Shown: piece after piece, positions 11,274 to 23,485 of the stretch
How positions within the stretch are numbered: the stretch's first letter is position 1
Layout of the letters: each line of letters starts with the position of its first letter
Source of the DNA: Scilla litardierei
Taxonomy: Eukaryota; Streptophyta; Magnoliopsida; Asparagales; Asparagaceae
Assembly (NCBI GenBank): GCA_030789695.1
Contig: CM061132.1
Coordinates: 156,098,817-156,162,816, forward strand
Reading direction: 5' to 3'
Length of the DNA stretch: 64,000 nucleotides
The notes under the pieces: model-generated
The model's database searches: none
What the model was told of the DNA's origin: nothing
Seen by the model: only the letters and a program-made list of their open reading frames with translations
Translations under genes and position numbers: made by a program

Positions 11274-11278
11274 TAAGC

Positions 11279-12884
11279 TCAATTAAAAATATTAGCATGT
11301 GAATAGAGTTTCCTTTTTGACCATTGTCGCATGCATCATCGTATCTTGAACCTTATCGTTCTGCTGGTAACCACCTGTTATAAAGAATAGCTTCATACTA
11401 GTCTCACTTATCAGTGAATAGATTTGGAGGATTCTTTGATAAATGTTTTTTATTTTCTTTGCTCAAAACTTGAGTATCAACAATCTTTTCAATTACAGAT
11501 AGTTTGATCCATTTCCATACAACTTCATGTTAGTGATTTTTCCTGAGATGATTACCTTAACAACTGGTGGAACATCTAACTTGGAATCCTTTGCTGAATC
11601 TTCTTAATCTATACTTTAAAATTTTCTAAATCTTCCCTTATGATCTATCAACAAGAAAATTCCTAATCAAACCATAATGATTCTCAATCAGAACCAAGCT
11701 AGATCTTCTCTCCAGATCTAGTAACAAGAAAACTAAAAAGATACTTTCAGGAGATCCAAGCTAGATCTACACTAGAGATCTAGCAATAAGAAAACTACAA
11801 TGCTCCTCCGGATAGAAGCTAGATTTTCCTTCAAGATTTAGGTACAAGCATTGTTGTAAAATGCCCAATAAAGCTTACACTTTCTGCTGGGCAACAAGAA
11901 AATTTCAATGATCCTCCCTCGAGATCTAAGTGAGATCTTCACTCAAGATTTAATAACTAATAAAACAAATCAAAAGGAACAAGTTAACTCTCAAAACCTT
12001 TTTGGGGAACTAAGCTCTAAATAAGAGGATACAAGAAATATGCTAGATCAAATAAGAGAAAATAAGTTGAAACTCATATCTAAGGAGTGATGGAATCAAA
12101 TTCTGCTGCAATTAGGGAGTCTGAGCCAGCTCAGACTCGAGTCAATTGTAGTTTTCAAATTGACGGTAAAAATGAGCTGGATGTTTGAATTGAATTAGGG
12201 CTCGCTCAATGTTGAAGGAAGCAACATGTGGGTTTCGGGAGGGGCATCAAAGTTGGGTTTATGTTGGCTGCAGGTTGAAATGTAGAGGTTCCAATAATTT
12301 TGGTTGGAATGTGGAGGTTCAAGTTGAATGTTGGGTTTGGTTCGATTTGTCTATGAGTTAAGAATCGAAGAGGAATGCAGACTTAGATTAATGGTGATGT
12401 TGGGTTGAGGTCAAGGGTGATGTTGGGCGAAGAATGCAGCAATGGTGGCACTGACTTGTGCTGATGATGACATCTGTGTTGGAGGTTAACAATGATTTCA
12501 GCAAGGTTTTGGCGACGATGAGGGAGATGGAGATGACAATGTATGATCATGGAGACATCAGGTTTGAAGACGATGGCAAAGTGATGGATTGGGTCTTGCT
12601 TGACGATTGTTGGGTAGGGTGATGGCAGTGGATTTGGTTCTTGCTTTGGGCTGAGTTTAAAATGTAAACTAAGGGATTAGAGAGAACCTGATGAAGAAGA
12701 TGGATTTGCACCCTGGTTTGAAGAAGATGGATTTGCATCGAGGTTTGAAGAATCTGGAAAATTTGGGTTTGAAGAAAATGGGTGTATTATTTGTCTAGTT
12801 TAGAACGAGAAGATAGAAAAATTGTCTAGACCAATGGCTCTGGAAAAACAAGGGCCACACTTCAAATTGGAGATACTGGTGTTG
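11279..12884 (-). repeat. Degraded retroelement-like sequence
   Basis: No intact ORF is present. On - the text has an LTR or leader character, with repeated variants of agatctagcttgg..agatctagcaa at about 11690-11950 and CT-rich leader text at 12400-12800. A weak gag-like stretch lies near 11330-11530. It is probably an old Ty1/copia-like relic paired with the left side of the window, but assignment is weak. Confidence 0.3.
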
Positions 12885-13075
12885 TTTATATAACAGAAAA
12901 TAAAAGATGAATATTGGTTACATCTCATATTTGACTCATTATTTGACATTATTTGTGCTTGATTTTAAAACCGAAAACTATAATTCCTATATCTAAATTG
13001 AAAACTATTTAGTCCTAATTCTTCTAATTCTATGTTAGAAACTTCTTACTCCTTAACACCTTATAAAACAATTTA
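12885..13075 (-). repeat. Degraded direct-repeat copy (partner at 425-605)
   Basis: It shares the order of several words with 425-605 (tttgactcattatttgac, cctatatctaaattgaaaac, tagaaac..ttactccttaacacc). Its position outside the TAAGC-flanked composite fits two relics of one older element. Confidence 0.35.
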
Positions 13076-14653
13076 CATCTACACTGGATTCATACATGAA
13101 ACGATGCCGATTTTGCTTCAGGCTATGTCTTCATCCAGTCTTTTTTTCTTGGATTTTTAGGATATTAGAAAAACCCTAAATACTAATTACTACGTAGCAA
13201 CCATTTAAAAGTCTCAACTTCACTTTATGATATGCTAAGGATTCATGTGGAAGTGGAAGAGCATTGCATCAGAAAGTTGATTGAAAAGTGAAGGACAAAA
13301 AGTTTATAGGACATATCAGCTTTAGGCGTTTGGTAGTTGTATTGGGTCTTGCCACGTAAGAAGTCTGGCTGCATTACCTTCCAAAGGATTTTAGTGCTAT
13401 GGATCAGAGCGTAGGTCGTGGCCCAAATGGATTAGAGACATGACACCAGTCTCTTTATGCCGTGTAACGAGGCAATTGCGCCCACATGAGATGGAAGCTT
13501 CTTCGTAGCATGTTAGATTATGAATTATGCATCATGTAAATGCTATGAAATATGATTCCATCAAGGCTCATGGAATATTCTCATACATGAACCCCAACCC
13601 CAACTGGCACTGGTACTCGCCAATAGAAGTCACATTGCAACCAATTTCTTCTGTCGAGGGAGGTCCAAAATGCCAAGAGCATTGATATCCAAGAGTGGAA
13701 AAACCCCCCAATCCCCCCCCCCCCCCCCCCGACAAGAAAACAGCTGGAAGATTCCTTTCGTCCTCTCAAACATTGACTGATTTGTGTAGATGAAGATCAT
13801 TGCATCTTAATATGATATGGTTATGTATACACTAGATCTCTAAACTCGTGCAAATCACATGCAATAGAATTGCTCATTTTTACATAATTTTCATCGATCA
13901 TTTTGATTTGTTAAATGATTTATATTGGGAAAAATGATAAATATTATTAGGAAACACTAGATTTCTAGACACGTGCATTTGCACGTGTAATAAATTTGAT
14001 ATTTTATACATAGTCATACTTGACCAGTTTTGATTATTAAATGATTGTAATGGAAAAGTGATAAATATTATTGTGAATCAAGAATAATTGGTGTAGTGAA
14101 TAAGGATGGTGGCATTAAGTGAGTTGATAGTTAATGAAGATAGTGGCATTAATTGAGTTGATTTGAAATTTAAATTTATCTTGTTAACAAAAGTTGTTAC
14201 AGAAGTCCATGACATCTCAATTCGAAGAAAGGGGGTGGTAGAGTTGTAATAGTACGGATTATTAAAGAGTCATTGAAGCTAATATTTATTGTGAACTGGT
14301 CTGACTCTGCAGACTGGATGGGTTTTAATTGTTTGGTTTTAGATACAAAAGAACGCAAATCCCAATCCACGAGTAAGTTGACATCTGAGACTATTCAGAA
14401 AATTATTTGTAACAATTCTCTAGGGTCTAGTCTGGAGCGATTTTACGTCAAAAAGTCTGATTGGATGACTGTTTAGCGAGTGCTCTGCTACAAAATGAGA
14501 ATTAAGTCTTTAATTTCCATTTGCACCAATGTACAAAAACAAACTTGTTAATATAATTTAACTTCAGCAGAATTTTGTAAATAGACAATTATCTTTGAGT
14601 TAAAATTGTGGTATATCACATTCTCAATTTACTAACTCCAGATTGCTTGGCAG
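13076..14653. other. Non-coding stretch upstream of the first visible BRN exon
   Basis: No RRM-coding exon can be found here. It holds an 18-base C run (13713-13730) and a pair of related segments at about 13895-13945 and 14030-14080 (aaatgatt..tgataaatattatt). A small palindrome acacgtgcatttgcacgtgt occurs near 13960. The last bases (ttgcttggcag) form a 3' splice site. The segment is probably intron of the RNA-binding protein gene. Confidence 0.45.
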
Positions 14654-14836
14654 GGATCAAGTGTGCCTTTGGTTGTGAAGTGGGCTGATACTGAGAAGGA
14701 AAGGCAAGCCCGACGGGCTCAAAAAGCACAATCTCAGGCTTCTAATGCCACACACCCCAACTCTATACAACAACCTTCTCTGTTTGGTGCGCTGCCAATG
14801 GGATATATGCCTCCATACAATGGATATGGTTATCAG
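14654..14836 (+). CDS. BRN/CELF-type RNA-binding protein, internal exon
   Basis: This 61-codon exon encodes GSSVPLVVKWADTEKERQARR, the segment that follows the second RRM in plant Bruno-like/CELF proteins (BRN1, BRN2, RBP-DR1 group). The acceptor is ..cttggcag/ggatca and the donor tatcag/gtccgc. The protein family has two N-terminal RRMs, a variable linker and a C-terminal RRM; it binds U/G-rich mRNA elements and regulates mRNA stability or translation. This exon carries the end of RRM2 and the start of the Gln/Met/Gly-rich linker. The exons for RRM1 and most of RRM2 were not found in the preceding 14.6 kb, so either the upstream intron exceeds 14 kb or the 5' part is missing. Which paralogue it is cannot be said. 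Confidence 0.88.
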
Positions 14837-15974
14837 GTCCGCTTAGTTATTTAGCATCCATTCGTACACTAGCGGTATGATATTATGTTTTTTTGTGAGT
14901 GTATGATCATCTGCTTGTTGTAGTTGTATGATGATCTGGTTGTTGATTTGCAATCTAAAGCTTTAGATACTGTCGGTTGACTGGGTCATGATATTTTTGT
15001 TACTTTCAATGTAGTTAAGTGCGAACAAATTTCATCTATGGTTTTTTATTAATATCGAGCATTATGTATAATTTTTTAATTTAGTGTTTAATGTTAAGAA
15101 ATGCAATAATATTTTTATAACATGTTTATAATGACTGTCTTGTTTGTGCTGCCAAATACGATGAAAATGGGGGGAAAATGGAAATTTCTAATCCACGTTC
15201 AATAATTGACTAAAGAGTTACCAATAGAATGCTTACTTGACAATATATGAGGCGGAGAGTACTAGTGTAGATCTTAAAGTAAATGATTTCTTGCTTCTTG
15301 CAATTATGCTTCAAAATTAAAGACCGTAAACAATCCTGGTTTAGTGATCAACAGTCATGTGCACAAAGTAGGCCATAGCATGTCCTAATCATAATATTTT
15401 CAATCTACTGGGTAAATTCTTGAATCATTTTCCCCCTTTTGGCAGGGGATGTTGCTTCTACCATTCTATCAATGTAAGATAGAGTATGAAAAGTTGAATG
15501 CCATTGTATTAAACTATCAAATACTAACGTATATTTCCGTGCAGATATTAAGTACTAAGAGTAGATTGTTGTCATGATCAATATACTGACAATATCCAAG
15601 CGTTTTCCTAGCCAAATGGGCTGAGGCATGGTACACAAGATGTGACAAAAGATATGGCAGCTGTTTACTTGATGTATACTTCTAAACTAGTGCCAAATAT
15701 TCGTTAAGATAGTTATGGGAAAGAGAGAGGCTTGGCTTAAATTGTTGAGGCTGGTTGATAATTAGGAAAACCATCATTTACTCATGATAAAGAAACCCTT
15801 CAAATTTCTGCTAACCAAGAAGCTCTTAAAGAAGGGGAAAGAATATAGATGATATTACTATATGCAAAATTTGACCTGTAATTTGTGAGATCTAAACAAC
15901 ACACTTTATAGCATACCAAAAAATATGTCGAAAAGGAGTCTGTGCTTCTTCTTGCACGCATGCGCACACACAGA

Positions 15975-16316
15975 GTAATATTCTGGTGTGAAAGCCCGTG
16001 CGAAAACGTTTTTGAATTTTTTAAGAAATTTTTTTGCAAATATTTTTTCTGTTTAATCCATACAATTTTATACCCTAGGGAAAATAATGGGTGGACCCTG
16101 GGGGATTTGAGTACCGATCAACCCGTTACAAAATTTAACAGTTTCAGAACAATAGAACTTTTTGTAATACATTGAACGAAGGCCAGATCACATTATTTTT
16201 AACCATTATTTTTAGGAGTGTATACCATGAAATGGAGGGAAAAAATTCCAAAATAAAAATGTTTTCGCACGGAAAATTCCGTGCGAAATGTTCTCATTTG
16301 AAAATTTGTCTATATA
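15975..16316. mobile_element. MITE, terminal-palindrome family (copy 1)
   Basis: It is homologous along its length to 50306-50690: tttaatccatacaa.., gggaaaataatgggtg.acc, aacccgttacaaa, gaaggcca.at.acattattt and aaatgttctcatttgaaaat. The right end carries the palindrome tttcgcacgg/ccgtgcgaaa and the left end a weaker gcccgtgcgaaaacg. It is non-coding and has no transposase. The left boundary is approximate. Confidence 0.7.
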
Positions 16317-16369
16317 TATGAGGAATATGGAGGTGTGCTGACAGCACATGATCGTATTTCCTATGCTCA

Positions 16370-16660
16370 GCATTTTGAGGTCAAAAAGCATTTTTTTAAA
16401 AAAATTTGCAATATATTCTACAACTTGTTTGCTACATCCCCACCAATTTTCAAGTGAATCCAACGCTTTTTGAGTCTCCATCCATGCATTTCAAAAAGAT
16501 TGCACCGACAGTTTCAGAACTTGAGCTGTCTTTTTGAAATACATGGATGAAGACTCAAAAAGTATTGGATTCACTTGAAAATTGGTGGGAAGGTAGCCAA
16601 CAAGTTTTCAAACACATTGTAAATTTTTTATAAATATACTTTTTTGATCTCCAAAATGCC
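16370..16660. mobile_element. Foldback element with ~130-bp arms
   Basis: The left arm (about 16372-16500) and right arm (about 16527-16655) are reverse complements with few differences, for example caccaattttcaagtgaatc against gattcacttgaaaattggtg. The loop is about 25 bp and there is no coding content. This is typical of a foldback MITE. Confidence 0.75.
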
Positions 16661-16850
16661 GACACACTGGAAAGTTTCATGTGATGTCAACACATACATA
16701 TTCTCATAAAGTTGAACTTTGAGGTAGCCAACAAGTTATCAAACACATTGTAAATTTTTTATAAAAAATACTTTTTTGATCTCCAAAATGCTGGCACACA
16801 GGAAAGTTTCATGAGCTGTCAACACACATACATACTCATATATATACATA
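16592..16850. repeat. Tandem duplication of a foldback arm, unit ~131 bp
   Basis: The sequence ggtagccaacaagtt.tcaaacacattg starts at 16592 and again at 16723. Both units continue through cttttttgatctccaaaatg and gaaagtttcatg. A (CA)n/(TA)n stretch follows at about 16820-16870. Confidence 0.7.
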
Positions 16851-17607
16851 TTCATACACACACACACACATAAACATCAATCTCCTTGAAAATAGGTCAT
16901 TAACTGGATGTTACTTCATCCATGATTATATATGAAAGAAGCACCTGCTAAGCATTCTCATGAAGTTGAACTTTGACGATGTCTAAACTTGACGCTTTGT
17001 TCCTTCTTTCATTGCATGCATTCTTATATTGGTTTATAGATAGTAGAAACGGGATGTAAGGTGTTATCCCATTCAACGGGATCTAAGGTATTAGATAGTA
17101 AATGGGCGAATTTTTTGATCCTCCAAACTGTTCACTTTAATCTCCATGTGCTCAAGTGTATACATGCAAAAAACGTAACATGATTTAGAATATCTGATGC
17201 ATTCATGAAGCATGCATTCATGAAGCATGCACATCTGTTCCGTTGTTGAAAACCCATTCATTTGAGACCATTTACCGAGTAAGCTAGATGAATCTAAAAT
17301 GTATAATTTTTTGCACAATGCTTTGGAGATGGAGCACAATATGAATGGTTTTGAACTTTCAAAAATGTTCTAGTTTAGCATCTATAAGTCACCATTAACT
17401 CTTATTTGAGGTGATACTTAGGTCTCATTTCCTTGTATATATAGGGGAGTGTGGGCTTGTGGACATGAATAGCTAAGATATATATGCTTGTCCACTAAAT
17501 TAATACCTAATCCACTTTTAACACCTAAACCCCACTTAATAAACCCCAATTAAATGATTTAACCCTAAAACCTAGTGAATAAATCCTTAAAACCCACCCA
17601 CCCCGGC

Positions 17608-18350
17608 CTGAGAGACCCCTCTAGCTTCCTCCATAGATTCCCTGTTGTATTCACCCATCTCACACCTCCCCCTTCTCCCTCTTCGGCATTGCCATCTATC
17701 TTCGCCACCAAGAACTTCAAACTCAACTCTAGAACAAAAAAGATCTCCACCATCAAGATATTTGTCGATCGTTGGTGATCGGAGACAATGAGATATACGG
17801 CGTGATCAACTCAAGATGAGTGAATCAAAGGATCCTCTTTGATTCCAATGAGCTCGAAAGCTTGCTATAGTTTCGAGCTTTGGATCTGAGAGACGAAGGG
17901 ACACGCACTGTTTATTGTTTAGTTATTATTACTAATATAATCTATGCGATTGGGTAATTAATGAATAATATAATCTTAGCTCTGAGATACCCCTCTAGCT
18001 TCATTCATAGATTCCCTGTTGTATTCACCCATCTGTCCCCTCCACCTTCTCCCTCTTCGGCATTGACATCAATCTCCGCCATCAAGAACTTCAACCCCTA
18101 GAAGACACCGAAGATCTTCACCATCAAGATATTTGTCGATTGTTGGTGATCGGAGACAATGTGATATACAATGTGATCAACTCAAGAGTGAATCAACGGA
18201 TCCTCTTTGATTCGAATGAGCTCGAAAGCTTGCTATGGTTTCGTGCTTTGAATCTGAGAGACGAAGGGACTGAACACACACCATGTGTATTGTTTAGTTA
18301 TTATTACTAATATAATCTATGTGATTGAGTAATTAATGAATAATATAATC
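17608..18350. repeat. Tandem duplication, 2 x ~374 bp
   Basis: Unit 1 (17608-17981) and unit 2 (17982-about 18350) match along their length, including ccctctagcttc, gattccctgttgtattcacc, ctcaccatcaagatatttgtcgat-like text, gagctcgaaagcttgctat and taatgaataatataatct. The copies differ by substitutions and short indels. It lies inside the BRN-type intron with no clear coding content. Confidence 0.8.
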
Positions 18351-18675
18351 TAGGTGATAGAAGGAAAATGTGTGTATTTTGGGAATTTCAATAGTTCAGT
18401 GGGGGTGTGGGGGTGTGCACTGCTGAGTTAGTTGTGCACGTTCATAGAGATATTTTTCCACACACACATGAAAAACGGGGCTTATGGTGACATTGTAGAT
18501 GGCACATGTTGTGAAATCATTTTTCATCATTGGTTTTGCCTTGAGATTAGTGTGCAACTTTTTGTACTAATATTAAAGAAAATTTGGTGGCCGAAAAGGG
18601 CTTCACTATTGAAAACACATACCAAGTGTCATGTTTGCCCATTTTACCTATATATAATAATAATAGAAACATATG

Positions 18676-19022
18676 AAATATGTGGCTTAGCCACATATAC
18701 GATGCGAGAAGTCCATTCTTCATAATTTTTGAAGGATCATCACCATTTATTTTGATCTTTATATTCTAATATCCCAAAACACCATAGATCGGATGAGCAC
18801 AATGCTTTTCGCTCATCGATCTATTTATTGAGAATTTAACGGTTTTGCTGACTAGAACTTTTGTCATTCCTAGATCGCTAAGTAAATTTTTTTTGGGTTT
18901 GCCCAATATATAGTGTTATGGAGTTTTAGAATATAAATATCAAAGTTAATGGAGCCAATCCTCCATAAAAATAGTGGAGAGTGGATTTTTTAGCAGCAAT
19001 ATGTGGCTAAGTCACATATGTC
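18676..19022. mobile_element. MITE, terminal-palindrome family (copy 2)
   Basis: The ends are palindromic: atatgtggcttagccacatat at about 18678-18698 and atatgtggctaagtcacatat at about 18999-19019. The interior shares words with the copy at 55339-55686 (atca.caccatt.attttgat, ttttagaatat.a.atc) although the terminal palindromes differ. Non-coding. Confidence 0.65.
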
Positions 19023-20152
19023 ATATGTGCTATGTTTTCCATTATGTGCATGTGTGTGTGGTGTATTGCTATGTTTCTTTATCAACTTTTTGGAAGTTCC
19101 CATTTTGTGGTATAAGCCTACAATTTCATGATATATGAAAATATCTGAGGTAGCCTACAATTTTTGGACAATTGGTGCCTCAATATTTATCATGTGCAAA
19201 CATTGAATACTTCCAAAAAGAACTTGAGTGGAGTTGGTAAGGAATGTGACCTGTCAAGGTCACAAGTTCGAGGTTTTCAATCAATTTTACAAAAAATTTT
19301 TTTTGCCATTTATGAGGAGAAGGTGGAAGGAACCACCCAATATTCCAAAAAATAAAATAAAAAGAAAAGCGTAATGCCTCCTCCGTATTGGCATGTTCAT
19401 ATATGCCTTACAAGCACACGCTTACTCGCGTGCACACACTCATTTCAACGTATGTTGGCTAACATCACACATATTACCATATGATAGTTAGCATCAACAA
19501 TTGAAGCTTGATTAAAAGAGAGGCATTGAGCCAGCCTTTCCCAAAATAGACATGTGCAGTCCCAAAATTCAGTGGATAGCATGATTAAAAAAAGGAATTA
19601 AAAAGTGATATGTTTAGCTACCTTGTTTGCTATTAGATGCTAGTGGAGAGTGACAACAAAGGTCTGCTCCCCTATCAACCATTTAATGGTGATTGGTTTT
19701 TTTCTCTTAGGAATGCTTTGTACAGTGTACTATTGATGGTTGATGTGTGTGCGTGTGTAGCGTAGGATTAAAAAATTTCTGTTTATATTTTGAACAAAAA
19801 CTCTTAATGTCCTGGATAAAAAATTGTGAACTCAAATCCCAAATACATTCCACTGGATACGATATACGACATCTAAATTATCTACATACAAAAATTCAAA
19901 TGATTTTGGTTTGTGCAGATGCATTAAGAGAGTGACATATTGGTCACTTTTAATAAAATTATGGAATGTGTATTTTATTGCCACTTGATGCATGGGTAAA
20001 ACTTACCGAAATCATATGAATTTTTATCCGTTTATGTTACCAATGGTTGGGGGTGTCCTGCTTTGATAATTTATGCGTACTACCGCTACCTCTACTGTGA
20101 TGGTTATCATTGCCTGTCATGCTGAAATTTAAAGCTTTCTGTATTTTGATAG

Positions 20153-20498
20153 GCCCCTGGAACTTATGGACTCATGCAGTACCCTTTAGCTTCAATGCAA
20201 AATCAAACTTCTATTCATAATATGATTCCACCCATCAGCCAAGGAAATGCATTGAGAGGGATTAGTCCAGAAGCATCACCAATTGCTGGGCCTAGAAATT
20301 TTGCTGCAATGCAGTCTGCTGGCTATGTAGGCTCATATGCTGGTGTTCCAGGTGTTCAATATCCCCTAGCGTATCATGGGGGTATGATGAGTCAGAGACC
20401 TTTTGGAAATTCACATGGTTTACTTCACCAAGAGAACGTGAATAACAATGCAGTAGCTTCTTCAGTCAATAGTTCAAGTTCGGGGGGTCAAATGGAAG
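20153..20498 (+). CDS. BRN/CELF-type RNA-binding protein, linker exon
   Basis: 346 bp, entered after ttttgatag and left at atggaag/gttcat, ending in phase 1. It encodes the low-complexity Gln/Ser/Gly/Met linker between RRM2 and RRM3 (APGTYGLMQYPLAS.. to ..SSSGGQMEG). The continuation in the next exon ([11 protein letters not shown]) is the usual junction in this family. Confidence 0.9.
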
Positions 20499-20593
20499 GT
20501 TCATGGAATATTCTTTATTCGTCATTCCTCTAGCTATTTCAGCAAGTCTTCTGACACCAACCACTGATGACTGATACCTCTTGCTTTTTGAAG

Positions 20594-20737
20594 GGCCTCC
20601 TGGAGCTAATTTATTTATTTATCATATCCCCCAAGAATTCGGTGACCAAGAGCTTGCAACTGCTTTTCAGGGGTTTGGCAGGGTTTTAAGTGCTAAAGTT
20701 TTCATTGACAAGGCAACCGGTGTTAGTAAATGTTTTG
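20594..20737 (+). CDS. BRN/CELF-type RNA-binding protein, first half of RRM3
   Basis: 144 bp, acceptor ttttgaag/ggcctc, donor tttg/gtgagt. It encodes [20 protein letters not shown].. with the RNP2 motif LFIYHI. The exon ends within RNP1 (KCFG/FVSY), a split position that the next exon completes exactly. Confidence 0.93.
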
Positions 20738-20814
20738 GTGAGTAAGATATGCTGATGCCTCTGTCTTAAGTAATTTCCTCAAGGCTCTTCTCATCTGTTA
20801 TATTCAATTTGCAG

Positions 20815-20942
20815 GTTTTGTAAGCTATGACTCACCTGCAGCTGCCCAGGCTGCCATCAGTGTGATGAATGGTTTCCAAATAGGTGGTAAGAAGCTAAAA
20901 GTGCAACTCAAAAGAGATAACAAACATAGTAAACCTTATTGA
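20815..20942 (+). CDS. BRN/CELF-type RNA-binding protein, last exon (second half of RRM3)
   Basis: Acceptor tttgcag/gttttg. It completes RNP1 (GFVSYDSP) and the C-terminal helix and strand ([20 protein letters not shown]), then a basic tail [14 protein letters not shown] and stop TGA 20940-20942. All four visible exons are open and correctly phased, so this part of the gene looks functional. Confidence 0.93.
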
Positions 20943-23485
20943 CACAAGCATCATTTAGTCCCAACATTTTAGGGCACGGGTTACAAGGAAAGTGCTGGCT
21001 GTATATTTCTTCCATCCTATCATGTCACAAAGGTGGGAACTAGATGATACATTACCAGATTCAAATTCTTGAAATTTGTTACAATTAATGTAATCTATTG
21101 TAGCTCCTTGTAATTTATGTATCATGGCAATTCCATTAGACATTGGCTATTTAATTCATTCCATTGCTCTTTAGAATCTTTCCATGGGTGCCTGTGTTGG
21201 TTGTCTTTTTGGCCTTTTCGGCAAAATCCTTCAGAATTTTCATCTATTTACTGCACTTTGTAAGATATATGTCTGTGATACGGTTTTCAATTTTGTGTTT
21301 TTATTCATATTTTCATGTTGTTCACTCTGCTGTACTTGTTGACAGTCGTTCTTTGTAAGCAAATCCTTTTCCGCCTTCATTTCCTGTTTATCTGCCTAGT
21401 TGTTGTAGATGTTGTGTTGCTAGAATTTACAGCGGTTTGCGTTCAAGAATTATCCTTTTGGGGGGTTTTCAAAGACAATCATTACGTGAAGCACCATGTT
21501 CATTGTTCATCATATGGTGCTGTTGAGGGAGCATTTACCTGTACCTGGGAACTTCAGGTACTTTGCATCTTCTATGCATGTTTTGATGTTATTCTTTCTC
21601 TATTATAGATATTGTGTTTCCTATTGAGGAAATTCATTAAATCCATCATCTGGCATAGCAATGTTAGGATACAAGACCACGCATTTGTTATAGAAATGTA
21701 TCAATATTTCATTCCTTTTCATTCATGTGTTTTTGAACAGAGAGCACATTGATGTGAGTATATGTGTGTATAGGTTCTTGTCTGTATTGTAGTTTGCTGC
21801 ATATGGATTACATGTTCCAGGTCTATTTGCTAGACAATCTAGATCACTTGGGATACCTCTTATGTTTTCAAAATGCATTCACAGATTTTTTTTCACAAAG
21901 GATGCAGCAGCAATGAGGTTTCCAGGTACTTCATATATTCTATTGATCTGTATGTTGAGTAGGTCCTTCCATTAATCAACTGTTCTGACAACCAGGAACT
22001 AGTAATTGCTGTCATAATTGAAAGTAATCTTTAGTCCTGAGAGGAAACTTAGTAGAGAGTGAAGCATCAACAACACAAGTTTCAAGAAGAAAACGAGGAG
22101 TAACAGGTACAGTTGTGCAGATGTACCAATACATATAAATGCTATCTTTTTCTTTGTGCAAATAGAAATGGTGTATGGTTCACAGTCGATGAAGATGTAC
22201 TCGACTTCGTTGCATAGTTTTTGTATATTTTAGTTTGCTGCATATGCGTGATATTCTGTTTTATTTTTGGGAGCTCTATTCCTTTCATCCCATCATAGTT
22301 GTTTAGTAGAAGATTAAGCTAATTCCTCAGATACATCTTATATTACTAAACATGAGCATTTTTTGGTTCTGGATTCAGCTTTACTGGCAGGATAGGTTTT
22401 GGGTATTTGAATAATTTTAGTTCTCTGTATCAAGAAATGTGCATCATTCAAGGTCTCTTAACCATTGCTCTGTAATTTCTGTCGCAATAGAAATTTTTCT
22501 AGCTTAAAAAGGACAATTACAGAAGATGAGCTGGTGCATGGTTACTATTATTTCGAAAGAATATAAGAAATTACATGCACTCAATCAATTATATTTGTTG
22601 GTGCAGATGGAATTGAGTGTTGAGCAGAGTCGATAATGAAAAGGGTATTTACGATAAAACGTAAGATCCCTCAGTTTGATATATGCTGGCCACATGAAAT
22701 TAAATAACTACATTCCCTTGTTTGGGAGATCGATGCAATTTCTACTGAAATCTTTCCTATTTTGTGGAGTCGTATGCCTTGAGAATGATGCAACAAAACC
22801 CATTTCAGTCATAGGTCAGGAAAATATAAAGACTAAGGTAGACCTAGGAATTTTATTTTATGGGATTAGATGAGTATATACATGAATGACTTCATGCATA
22901 AATGAGTGTATATACTTGTGTGTGATATTCATGACATTTCCACTTGAATTTTTCTTGCATGGTCGAACAGTGATGCTGTGATAATCAAGAGAGAAAACCT
23001 TAACAAGTAAATCTCAGGAAAGAGACCGACAAAGATACATAATAGGAATTTGACAATATGGACAGAACACGAGAAAAGGCAAAACGTAGATTAGAATCTT
23101 GAGGTTGATATTTCTTGTAGCCATAATGGGATTAAGCACGTCAAGAAAATTTGTGGTAGTGTTCTGATGTCTGGAACATCAAAAATTCCTACGCTTAATT
23201 TGAATATGTGACACTGCCATGGAGTGTTTTGGTGGTGGGGCAGTGAGAGGATAATCCTTTCCAGCTCATATTCTACATTTTCATTTTTCACAGATGTTTT
23301 TATCTAATACCCATCAATTTCAAGTATTAAACTATAAATACGAAATGTACGTTGTGCATAACTATCTAAAATATCCATGCAGACATCCAAATATACTACA
23401 CCATATTCTGCCGAAGTCCATCTACTATTGTATTACATCTTGATGTGTGTCTGATTACTATGATTTTTGTATGCTTCTCGTTTGG
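20943..23485 (+). other. 3' UTR then unannotated sequence
   Basis: The first ~200 bases after the stop are AT-rich with several AATTAATGTAAT/TTGTAATTTATG-type words fitting a plant 3' end. Beyond about 21160 I see no gene, RNA or complete transposon; the small ORFs at 21164-21608 and 22676-22873 have no recognised content. Confidence 0.45.

Larger units (their letters stand above)
1569..11278. mobile_element. LTR-derived composite with inverted terminal LTRs, TSD TAAGC
   Basis: The outer ends are TAAGC then TGATAGGAAACT.. on the left (TSD 1569-1573) and ..AGTTTCATATCA then TAAGC on the right (TSD 11274-11278). The two termini are copies of one ~320-bp LTR facing in opposite directions: copy A (-, 1574-1898) and copy C (+, 10952-11273). 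A third copy B (-, 10274-10594) lies inside and is followed on - by a decayed primer-binding site (ATTGGTATCAAAGG at about 10260-10273). The interior is GC-rich and non-coding apart from a younger gypsy element inserted at 2452-10201. A normal LTR element has direct LTRs, so a five-base TSD around inverted LTRs is unusual. No protein-coding domain of the element itself remains. Confidence 0.65.
14837..20152 (+). other. Long intron of the BRN-type gene
   Basis: A 5.3-kb intron in phase 0 between the exon ending YNGYGYQ and the exon starting APGTYG. It has collected MITEs and tandem duplications (listed separately) but no coding sequence that I recognise. Confidence 0.75.

Noticed and set aside
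14273..14476. Short ORF upstream of the first BRN exon considered as an RRM exon
   Set aside because: Contains no RNP motif and does not splice in phase to 14654 in any recognisable way.
21164..21608. Hydrophobic ORFs downstream of the BRN-type gene
   Set aside because: T-rich sequence gives Phe/Leu/Val codons in any frame; no start context, homology or splice support.
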